Below are positions 1 to 5,344 of a stretch of 18,775 bases of DNA, piece after piece (within the stretch, counting starts at the first letter, position 1; every line of letters starts with the position of its first letter). The stretch lies in contig JAQUTS010000016.1 of NCBI GenBank assembly GCA_028694275.1, positions 1 through 18,775 of the forward strand, given 5' to 3'. Source of the DNA: Candidatus Gastranaerophilales bacterium. Lineage in GTDB: Bacteria; Cyanobacteriota; Vampirovibrionia; Gastranaerophilales; CAJFVJ01. The notes under the pieces were generated by a model. The model saw only the letters and a program-made list of their open reading frames with translations, was not told the origin of the DNA and searched no databases. The position numbers were made by a program, and so were the translations under genes.

Positions 1-407
1 CTTACAAATTTGCTGGTGAAGCAAGACTTGATTTTGACAGACTTGCTGAAATCAAAAAAGCTGTAAATGCTGCTGTAGGATACGATTTCCCAATCGTTCT
101 TCACGGTGCATCATCAGTTCCACAAGACCTTGTTGCAAAATGCAACAAATACGGCGGAGCTCTTCCAAACGCGCAAGGCGTTCCAGAATCAATGCTATCT
201 TTTGCAGCTAAAAACGGCGTAGCAAAAATCAACATCGATACAGATTTGAGACTTGCTTTGACTTCTACAATTAGAGAATTCTTCGCTGAAGAACCATCTA
301 AATTCGACCCAAGAGAATATCTTGGACCTGGCAGAACTGCTGTTAAAGAACTTGTTAAACACAAAATGGTTGACGTTTTGGGTACAGCAGGTCACGCTGA
401 CAATTAA
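1..407 (+). CDS. fba: Class II fructose-bisphosphate aldolase, 3' part (5' end outside window)
   Basis: C-terminal 134 residues of a class II (zinc-dependent) fructose-bisphosphate aldolase, which reversibly cleaves fructose 1,6-bisphosphate into dihydroxyacetone phosphate and glyceraldehyde 3-phosphate in glycolysis/gluconeogenesis. The reading frame enters at base 3 and ends at TAA 405-407. Visible family landmarks are YKFAGEARLDFDRLAEI, the LHGASSVP segment whose His is a zinc ligand in this family, and KINIDTDLRLA, the phosphate/DHAP-binding segment. The ending KHKMVDVLGTAGHADN is typical of the shorter Helicobacter/Gram-positive-like subtype. The ATG at 192 lies inside the domain and is not a start. 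A strong intrinsic terminator follows 21 bases after the stop, so the gene is the end of its transcript. The N-terminal half, including the other zinc ligands, cannot be seen. Confidence 0.95.
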   Translation, partial: YKFAGEARLDFDRLAEIKKAVNAAVGYDFPIVLHGASSVPQDLVAKCNKYGGALPNAQGVPESMLSFAAKNGVAKINIDTDLRLALTSTIREFFAEEPSKFDPREYLGPGRTAVKELVKHKMVDVLGTAGHADN

Positions 408-427
408 TCTAAATTTTTTAGATATTT

Positions 428-463
428 AAAAGAGGTAAGTTATAATAACTTACCTCTTTTTTT
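428..463 (+). terminator. Intrinsic terminator of the aldolase gene
   Basis: Perfect 15-bp inverted repeat: arm AAAAGAGGTAAGTTA at 428-442, 3-nt loop 443-445, matching arm 446-460, running into a T tract that ends at 463. It stands 20 bases after the aldolase stop and isolates the downstream flagellin promoter region. Confidence 0.93.
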
Positions 464-465
464 GC

Positions 466-506
466 CAAAATTCACATTCGTCATCAAAATTCACAACCAG
501 GGTTGT
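466..506. promoter_or_regulatory. Direct repeat CAAAATTCACA x2 plus ACAACC-AG-GGTTGT palindrome upstream of flagellin
   Basis: The 11-mer CAAAATTCACA occurs exactly at 466-476 and 485-495 (19 bp apart). The second copy runs into an inverted repeat ACAACC (493-498) / GGTTGT (501-506). The stretch lies between the aldolase terminator and the flagellin gene and has no ORF. It could be a regulator-binding site, but the distance to the flagellin start (about 260 bp) and the AT-rich background make this tentative. Confidence 0.3.
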
Positions 507-592
507 AAAAAATTCGTACTTTTTTGGAATATTCAAAAAGCTTGCATGCAGTTAATATAAATGTGTGGTTAGATTATTGAATTAAGTTTTTA

Positions 593-661
593 GTTAACAG
601 TCAAATTTAAACAAATACAAGTCAAATGTATGTGACATATTGTTAACACAGGTGATAGGAT
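593..661 (+). promoter_or_regulatory. Candidate flagellin promoter with paired AGTCAAAT repeats
   Basis: A sigma70-like promoter is the best candidate I find: GTGACA at 632-637, 18-bp spacer, TAGGAT at 656-661 preceded by an extended -10 TG (653-654). Transcription would begin near 668, giving a leader of about 98 nt. Upstream, the octamer AGTCAAAT occurs at 599-606 and 620-627, exactly 21 bp (two helical turns) apart, at about -65 and -44. The block is flanked by GTTAAC at 593-598 and 642-647. No convincing sigma28 or sigma54 promoter is present. The hexamers are imperfect, so this is a hypothesis. Confidence 0.35.
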
Positions 662-721
662 TTTTTGGTTTCCTTTACCCTCAGTTGTTATTGCCCCTCA
701 CCGAAAACTCAATAAACTACC

Positions 722-756
722 TTTTAACACGGAAGTACAAGTTAAAAAAGTAGGAG
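722..756 (+). promoter_or_regulatory. Flagellin mRNA leader hairpin with CsrA-type GGA loop, plus Shine-Dalgarno
   Basis: TTTTAAC (722-728) pairs with GTTAAAA (741-747), leaving a 12-nt loop that contains GGA. The 10-mer ACACGGAAGT (727-736) matches the published CsrA/RsmA consensus core ACANGGANGU at every fixed position. The ribosome-binding site AGGAG (752-756), 9 nt before ATG 766, supplies a second GGA 22 nt downstream. In Bacillus subtilis, CsrA represses hag through two such sites in the leader, one overlapping the Shine-Dalgarno. Whether this genome has csrA is not visible here. Confidence 0.5.
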
Positions 757-765
757 ATTTTTATT

Positions 766-1614
766 ATGGCTATTGTAGTAAACACAAATTTAAGTGCACT
801 CACTGTTCAGCGCAACCTTTTCAACACAACAAATGCTTTATCAAAAAGCATGAGAAACTTATCAACAGGTGTCAGAATCAACTCAGCAGGAGATGATGCT
901 GCCGGCCTATCACTTTCAACAAAATTAAACTCAGCAATCAGCGCATCTGATGTTGCAAAAAGTAACTCTCAAACAGCAATCAATATGCTTCAAACAGCAG
1001 AATCTGATTTGGCAGTAATTTCTGATAACTTACAACGTATGAGAGACTTGGCAGTTCAATCCGCCAACGGGGTTTACTCTTCATCAGAACGTGCAGCAAT
1101 CAATGCGGAGTTTATGGATCGTATGGAAGAAATCGACAGAGTCGCTCAAAGTTCAAGATTCTCTGATTTGTTCTTGCTTAACGGATCAATGGGAACAGTC
1201 GAAATCCAAATCGGTACAGACAGTACAGCTCAAAGCCGTATCGATATTTCAAGCGCATTCCAAGGTGTTTCAACAACTGCTTTGGGTGTAACAACAGGTA
1301 CAGCGGTATCAGATTCTACTATTTCAACAGCAACTGATGCAAGAACTGCTCTTGATACTCTTGATTCAGCACTGAATACGATTTCAGAAAAAAGATCTGA
1401 ATACGGTGCAACAATCAACCGTTTGACAGCAAGCGTTTCAAGAACAGATATCAGAAAAGAAAATCTGGCAGCATCCAACTCTGTAATCAAAGACACAGAC
1501 ATTGCCGCAGAAACAGCGAATCTGACAAAACAACAAATATTACAACAAACAGCTACTACATTATTGAAACAAGCAAACCAATCAGGTTCATTGGCTATAA
1601 GCTTGCTACAGTAA
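766..1614 (+). CDS. fliC: Flagellin
   Basis: Flagellar filament subunit, 282 residues, exported by the flagellar type III system and polymerised outside the cell. The N-terminal D0/D1 signature is clear: VVNTNLSALTVQRNL at the start, then LSTGVRINSAGDDAAGLSLS (about 32-51) and LQRMRDLAVQSANG (89-102). The C-terminal D1/D0 signature is NLTKQQILQQTATTLLKQAN followed by a SLAISLLQ end. The central part (about 140-190) is short and Ser/Thr-rich, so the hypervariable D2/D3 domains are essentially absent; Salmonella FliC is nearly 500 residues. The region recognised by TLR5 (Q90, R91, L95, Q98) is retained. The start is fixed by AGGAG 9 nt upstream. The gene is monocistronic, between its own leader and a strong terminator, with no other flagellar gene in the window. 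Confidence 0.97.
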   Translation: MAIVVNTNLSALTVQRNLFNTTNALSKSMRNLSTGVRINSAGDDAAGLSLSTKLNSAISASDVAKSNSQTAINMLQTAESDLAVISDNLQRMRDLAVQSANGVYSSSERAAINAEFMDRMEEIDRVAQSSRFSDLFLLNGSMGTVEIQIGTDSTAQSRIDISSAFQGVSTTALGVTTGTAVSDSTISTATDARTALDTLDSALNTISEKRSEYGATINRLTASVSRTDIRKENLAASNSVIKDTDIAAETANLTKQQILQQTATTLLKQANQSGSLAISLLQ

Positions 1615-1693
1615 TCAAGTACAGTTTAAGACAGATATTTAAAATACAAACTATCTTACATATATATATCAGGGGTGCAAACAACAACCATAG

Positions 1694-1720
1694 CCCGATC
1701 CAAAGGATCGGGTTTTTTTT
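1694..1720 (+). terminator. Intrinsic terminator of flagellin
   Basis: Perfect 8-bp GC-rich stem CCCGATCC (1694-1701) / GGATCGGG (1705-1712) with AAA loop, followed by eight T's (1713-1720), 80 nt after the flagellin stop. Confidence 0.95.
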
Positions 1721-1764
1721 ATGAAATCACAACTAAAGTACGATGAAAACACTACTTTTTCTTG

Positions 1765-1793
1765 TTTACTTGAAGCTCAAAATCCCATAAAAT
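1765..1793 (+). promoter_or_regulatory. Candidate promoter for the STAS-like gene
   Basis: TTTACT (1765-1770), 17-bp spacer, TAAAAT (1788-1793), giving a predicted start near 1800 and a leader of about 54 nt before ATG 1854. It lies after the flagellin terminator, consistent with separate transcription. Confidence 0.4.
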
Positions 1794-1853
1794 AAGAGTG
1801 TAAAAAGGGATAAAAAAGATAATATTACAGTCAAATTCTAAGGGATATGGAAA

Positions 1854-2255
1854 ATGGGCGTTAACATTAATAAAAACGACGTTTTTATTGATTTTGAGGA
1901 AGAAATCTCCGCAAAGTCTATAGATCGTTGTCAAAAAAACATCACCCAAGCTTCAAAAAAAGGGTGTGATAAACTCATTTTCAATTTTAAAAATGTGAAA
2001 AGTTTTGATAATCTGTTTTTGGATTTCATTATTTCTATAAAAAATCGTTTTGCATCAATTAATTTCTACAATGTGAACATAAACCTTTTGCCTGCGTTTT
2101 ATCTTTTGAGACTTGATCAAATTGCGAATTTTTATACCTCAGAACATGACGCTATACACGAAGTTAAGCCAATAATCAAAAGACGTTTTGGGATTGTTCA
2201 CCAAAAAATATTAATGTTTTTGACAAGTATTCTTGTATTAACAAACATTGCATGA
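1854..2255 (+). CDS. Degenerate STAS-domain-like protein
   Basis: Protein of 133 residues that I read as a divergent STAS (anti-sigma-factor-antagonist type) domain. Supporting pattern: a beta strand DKLIFNFKNVKSFDN (about 39-53), which corresponds to the STAS 'lilDlsgV..iDSsGl' strand-turn, then a helix, then INFYNVNINLLPAFYLLRLD (69-88) and FYTSEHDAIHEV (93-104), resembling the family's '..nv.p.v..ll.ltgld..f.iy.s.eeAl'. At the position of the phosphorylatable Ser after Asp52 there is Asn53, so classical kinase/phosphatase partner switching is unlikely. The last 17 residues (117-133) are hydrophobic. ATG 1854 has AGGGA 8 nt upstream. It follows flagellin but is separated from it by a terminator. 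Domain call moderate; role unknown. Confidence 0.72.
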   Translation: MGVNINKNDVFIDFEEEISAKSIDRCQKNITQASKKGCDKLIFNFKNVKSFDNLFLDFIISIKNRFASINFYNVNINLLPAFYLLRLDQIANFYTSEHDAIHEVKPIIKRRFGIVHQKILMFLTSILVLTNIA

Positions 2256-2263
2256 TATAAAAG

Positions 2264-2282
2264 AAAAAAAGCAACTTTTTTT
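2264..2282 (+). terminator. Weak A/T hairpin after the STAS-like gene
   Basis: AAAAAAAG (2264-2271) pairs with CTTTTTTT (2275-2282) around a CAA loop, 8 nt after the TGA stop. The stem has only one G-C pair, so termination would be weak. Confidence 0.35.
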
Positions 2283-2330
2283 ATTGACCGATTTTAAATT
2301 ATTAGTTAAGTTTTGGATTGGTAAAAATAA

Positions 2331-3200
2331 TTGATAGCCCAAGCGCAAAATCTTCTTATATCGCAAAACCTTCCTATAGAACATATTCAAAGTTCTGATG
2401 AAGCAAGATTTGGTTTTGTTCTCGAAAAATTATATTCAATATTTGAAAATTATGAAAAACAGGAAACCCCTGTTTTTCTTTATATTAAGGATGGTTTAGT
2501 CGAAAAAATGGCGTATTTTCTGGCAGGTTTTGCAACAAGACCTATCAGCTTTGGTATTGCAGGCGACTCAGCATCAGGCAAATCCACAATAGCCTTTGAT
2601 ATGATAGAATGCATCGAAAAATTTCAAACCAAATACCAGCTTGATAATATCATCACCCGTATAAACACTGATGATTACTACTACGATCGCTCAAAAGAAG
2701 TCATTGCCGCAGGCGGTTTTGATAATTTTGTCAAAACATACGACCTTGATTCACCCGATGCACTGGAATTGGATCTTTTGTGCAAACATATTGAACAGCT
2801 AAAAAAATCACAACCTGTTTGCCTGCCCAAATATGACATGTCAGGCACCGCCAAAAGATATGACAACTGCATACCTGCAAAACCCGGCAAAATAATCGTT
2901 TCAGAAGGCCTTTTTACGCTTACGGACAAAGTTAAAAACGCATTCGATTTCAAGGTTTTTGTAGAAGTTGATGAACAAATCCAAAAAGAAAGATGGTTCA
3001 AACGCGCAGAACAAAGAGGAATCAAAGATTCTGCGGCACAAATGTATAACGATATTATGGACAAATCAAAACGCAACATCAGGCCGACAAAAGCAAATGC
3101 TGATATAATAATAAACGGCGACATATCAAGAACACTCTACAAAATGTTTGTTGTTGATATACTTGATGTCGTAGAGGATAGTTTTTTAAACAGAGTATAA
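2331..3200 (+). CDS. Uridine kinase/phosphoribulokinase-family P-loop kinase
   Basis: Probable ATP-dependent kinase of a small phosphate acceptor (nucleoside or sugar), 289 residues if started at TTG 2331. Motifs: Walker A GDSASGKST (78-86), DDYYY (114-118), DSPDALE (140-146, the uridine kinase 'D.PdAfD' site), PKYDMSGTAKR (166-176), SEGLF (191-195) and a lid-type RAEQRG (225-230). The roughly 70 residues before the P-loop core are longer than in Udk. An in-frame TAA ends at 2330, directly before TTG 2331, and the only other usable start is ATG 2508 just before the core; TTG has no good Shine-Dalgarno, so the start is uncertain. The stop is 2 bp before nadD, implying co-transcription. Substrate unknown; nicotinic acid riboside is conceivable because eukaryotic nicotinamide riboside kinases belong to this fold and the next gene makes NAD. 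Confidence 0.8.
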   Translation: MIAQAQNLLISQNLPIEHIQSSDEARFGFVLEKLYSIFENYEKQETPVFLYIKDGLVEKMAYFLAGFATRPISFGIAGDSASGKSTIAFDMIECIEKFQTKYQLDNIITRINTDDYYYDRSKEVIAAGGFDNFVKTYDLDSPDALELDLLCKHIEQLKKSQPVCLPKYDMSGTAKRYDNCIPAKPGKIIVSEGLFTLTDKVKNAFDFKVFVEVDEQIQKERWFKRAEQRGIKDSAAQMYNDIMDKSKRNIRPTKANADIIINGDISRTLYKMFVVDILDVVEDSFLNRV

Positions 3201-3202
3201 AA

Positions 3203-4363
3203 ATGAAAATTTGTATTTATTCAGGGACTTTTAACCCTGTCCATAATGCCCATATCAAAGTGATAGAAGGGATATTAGAAGAGTTTGATTATGACAAAAT
3301 TATAATCATCCCAAACAACATCCCCCCTCATAAAAACAACGAAGACATAGCATCCGCTTATGATCGCATTGAGATGCTGCGGTTGACTTTTGACAACCCA
3401 AAAATAGAAATCAGCGACATCGAACTCTCAAGAGGCGGCACATCATACTCTTTTGACACAGTAAAAGCAATAAAAGAACAATACGGAATAACAGAAAAAA
3501 TCAGTTTTGTCCTTGGTACAGACGCTCTTATGGGACTTCGAAGCTGGCATCGTTTTGAGGATTTTACAAAAGAAGTCGATTTTGTAATCGTGCAAAGACA
3601 ACATGACTACAATGTGATGCAGATTTTGCTCAATCTAAACATTGAGGGCATGACATGCATTATGGCAAAGGTGCCATTCTTGGATATTTCATCATCAGAA
3701 TTACGCGCTTCCATTAGAAAAAATTCTGAGCTCACTCCTTTGACCCACCCAAAAGTCATTGACTATATCAAAGCCAAAAACCTTTATCAAACTTATACTT
3801 TTGATGAAATCATCAACATTCTTGAAACAGAATTCCAAAGCCACATCGAACATTCTGTTGCTGTCGCGGAGTTTGGGGCCAGACTTGCACAAGAATACGA
3901 GACAGATGACACAAAAGCGCGTATAGCAGGGATTTTGCACGATTGTGTCAAATATCTCAGCAAAGAAAAAATCATCGAAATGGTAAAAAAATACCATGTA
4001 GATGTCTTTGATCATGAAATGAAATCGCCAAGAACCCTACACGGCCCACTGGGGGCTTATATAGCCAAAACAAGGTTCAAAATTGAAGATGAAGACATAC
4101 TAAATGCCATCAGGTTCCATACAATAGGGCGAAAAAATATGAGTTTGCTTGAAAAAATAGTATTTCTTGCAGACAAAATAGAACCCGTAACAAGAGAAGA
4201 AGAATTCAGAACCAAAATCACACCTGAACTCAAAAAAGGACTCGATTACGCTATCGCCAAGTATTACGAACTTTTACTCGAAAAGCTCACAAAAGAAGGC
4301 ATTGAGGTTTCTGATTATACAAAAGAAGTGGCCGATTATTTCCAAAAAAGAGCCGCTGTATAA
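3203..4363 (+). CDS. nadD: NadD-YqeK fusion: nicotinate-nucleotide adenylyltransferase with C-terminal HD hydrolase
   Basis: Bifunctional protein of 386 residues. Residues 1-195 are NadD, which adenylylates nicotinate mononucleotide to deamido-NAD: SGTFNPVHNAHI (7-18, the GxFxPxHxGH nucleotidyltransferase site), PPHK (41-44), GTDAL (105-109) and ISSSELR (162-168). Residues about 197-386 are a YqeK-type HD domain (in characterised members a symmetrical diadenosine tetraphosphate hydrolase): EHS (216-218), ILHD with H246/D247, LHGPLGA (H280), FHT (H306) and LADKIEP with D324. In many Firmicutes nadD and yqeK are separate neighbouring genes; fused forms exist, for example in mycoplasmas. ATG 3203 follows the kinase stop by 2 bp and has no clear Shine-Dalgarno, so translation is probably coupled. 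The stop codon falls inside a TGTATAAATTGGC element that recurs in the downstream repeats. Confidence 0.93.
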   Translation: MKICIYSGTFNPVHNAHIKVIEGILEEFDYDKIIIIPNNIPPHKNNEDIASAYDRIEMLRLTFDNPKIEISDIELSRGGTSYSFDTVKAIKEQYGITEKISFVLGTDALMGLRSWHRFEDFTKEVDFVIVQRQHDYNVMQILLNLNIEGMTCIMAKVPFLDISSSELRASIRKNSELTPLTHPKVIDYIKAKNLYQTYTFDEIINILETEFQSHIEHSVAVAEFGARLAQEYETDDTKARIAGILHDCVKYLSKEKIIEMVKKYHVDVFDHEMKSPRTLHGPLGAYIAKTRFKIEDEDILNAIRFHTIGRKNMSLLEKIVFLADKIEPVTREEEFRTKITPELKKGLDYAIAKYYELLLEKLTKEGIEVSDYTKEVADYFQKRAAV

Positions 4364-4371
4364 ATTGGCAA

Positions 4372-4419
4372 CTAAAATTGCCCAAAAGCTCAATTTTGTA
4401 TAAATTGGCTTTTTGTCAA
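4372..4419. repeat. 48-bp direct repeat, copy 1
   Basis: Begins CTAAAATTGCCCAAAAGC and ends GGCTTTTTGTCAA; identical base for base to 4488-4535. It contains the hairpin at 4384-4413. A partial third unit, TGTATAAATTGGC, lies just upstream at 4357-4369 and includes the stop codon of the NadD-YqeK gene. Confidence 0.95.
4384..4414 (+). terminator. Terminator hairpin in repeat copy 1
   Basis: AAAAGC-t-CAATTT (4384-4396) pairs with AAATTGGCTTTT (4402-4413) apart from one bulged T; loop TGTAT. A run of T's ends at 4414. It follows the NadD-YqeK stop by 20 bases. The arms are A/T-symmetric, so it may also work for the convergent minus-strand gene. Confidence 0.65.
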
Positions 4420-4437
4420 AGCGTGATGTCCGGTTTC

Positions 4438-4474
4438 ATATTAGTCTGCCATTTCGCCAATGCCAGACTAATAT
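4438..4474. repeat. Palindromic element between the two 48-bp repeats
   Basis: Perfect 11-bp arms ATATTAGTCTG (4438-4448) and CAGACTAATAT (4464-4474). After one mismatch the stem continues inward as CATT (4450-4453) / AATG (4459-4462) around a 5-nt loop. Outside the arms, CAAAGCGTGA (4417-4426) is an imperfect (8/10) inverted match of TCACACTTCG (4475-4484), offset by 11 extra bases on the left. No ORF. Origin unknown. Confidence 0.8.
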
Positions 4475-4487
4475 TCACACTTCGTAG

Positions 4488-4535
4488 CTAAAATTGCCCA
4501 AAAGCTCAATTTTGTATAAATTGGCTTTTTGTCAA
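4488..4535. repeat. 48-bp direct repeat, copy 2
   Basis: Identical to 4372-4419 and 116 bp downstream of it. It ends 2 bp before the stop codon (4538-4540) of the minus-strand hypothetical gene. Confidence 0.95.
4500..4530. terminator. Terminator hairpin in repeat copy 2 (possibly bidirectional)
   Basis: Same bulged 12-bp hairpin as copy 1, arms 4500-4512 and 4518-4529. From the minus strand it lies 8 bases after the stop of the 4538-5272 gene and reads GC followed by TTTT, so it may end transcription from both directions. Confidence 0.55.
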
Positions 4536-4537
4536 TT

Positions 4538-5272
4538 TTAGATTGATATATCGCCTTGTTCTTTCAATTTGTCAGAAGCTTTTTTCTGCCCCGAAATCTC
4601 AAGAGCAAGCTGCTTAACCATATCTATTGCCTCAATATCACGCGCAATAGCTTCTCTTAAAGACAAAATTTCTTCAATAGAAAGCCTTCTGCGCGCAAGG
4701 GCATCGTTTTCGAGATTGAAAATATTTTTGAAATTTTTAACAGTTTTCGGGTCATATCCTGACAAATTTCGAGAGTAAGCCATCCAATGATAAAGCTGAT
4801 ACGCCAAAAAATACGCACTGAGTTCATATGTCCTGACAACAAACATAGCAGGAGTTTTAAACGTAAAAGGTATTTTTTCTTTTGAAAAAACATTAATCAA
4901 AAGGCACAAAAATAAAGCCGAAATCCCTTTTTTGGGAGTAATAAACCCCTCTTCTTCCCCGACAAACCAAAGTGCCTTATTTGCTTTTGGGACAAGATAA
5001 ACAGGTGTTTTGTGCTCTTTTATATAATCAAAAATCTTACTCGGGTCTTTGAGGTTTTCTTTGAAAATACTTTTTGCCTGCTCCACTGTTTGTTTTGCGG
5101 CAAGTTTTTCTTGCGCATCAAGATGAAGCGTCTCATTTGCAGTAATATGCGTATGAGAAGAAACGCTCTTGGTGTTTAAATATTTGCCGTAGCGAAAATC
5201 ATAATACCATTTGAGAAATTGCTTCTCAATTTCAATAATCTTAAAAACAAACTGCACAAAAATTCTTTTCAT
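4538..5272 (-). CDS. Hypothetical protein, 244 residues
   Basis: I do not recognise this family. The N-terminus (KRIFVQFVFKIIEIEKQFLKWYYDFRYG, 2-29, given as a description of a basic/aromatic helix) is amphipathic; residues 45-85 are charged and likely helical. A hydrophobic part at about 116-129 (ISALFLCLLINVF) and the aromatic stretch 143-166 could be buried helices or membrane-associated. Residues 185-228 form a long charged helix with coiled-coil character, and the end is polar. There are no catalytic motifs and no signal peptide. The only in-frame ATG before residue 143 is the first codon; it has no Shine-Dalgarno but a TATAAT 6 nt upstream, so the mRNA may be leaderless. It shares its strand with the TPR gene 72 bp upstream but probably has its own promoter. 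Confidence 0.75.
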   Translation of the reverse strand: MKRIFVQFVFKIIEIEKQFLKWYYDFRYGKYLNTKSVSSHTHITANETLHLDAQEKLAAKQTVEQAKSIFKENLKDPSKIFDYIKEHKTPVYLVPKANKALWFVGEEEGFITPKKGISALFLCLLINVFSKEKIPFTFKTPAMFVVRTYELSAYFLAYQLYHWMAYSRNLSGYDPKTVKNFKNIFNLENDALARRRLSIEEILSLREAIARDIEAIDMVKQLALEISGQKKASDKLKEQGDISI

Positions 5273-5278
5273 AAAGAA

Positions 5279-5284
5279 ATTATA
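5279..5284 (-). promoter_or_regulatory. -10 box (TATAAT) placed for a leaderless transcript
   Basis: Minus-strand TATAAT at 5284-5279, then TTCTTT, then ATG at 5272. With the usual 6-8 nt from the -10 box to the start site, transcription would begin at or beside the start codon. A TTTGAG 16 bp upstream is the nearest -35 candidate. Confidence 0.55.
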
Positions 5285-5344
5285 CTACAATTACCACATT
5301 CTCAAAGTCTGAAATGCACACATCGTACCATTGATGGACGCTTT

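Noticed and set aside
192..407. Separate 71-residue gene starting at ATG 192
   Set aside because: The frame is continuous from base 3 with aldolase motifs before residue 192, so it is the end of a truncated fba gene.
676..712. Possible sigma28 (FliA/SigD) flagellin promoter around CACCGAAAA at 699-707
   Set aside because: It resembles the GCCGATAA -10 box only loosely, and no TAAA box lies at the required distance upstream. The sigma70-like extended -10 at 653-661 fits better.
4417..4484. Palindrome between the 48-bp repeats as an integron attC site
   Set aside because: The integrase core sites (GTTRRRY and its inverse) are absent, and there is no integrase or cassette array nearby.
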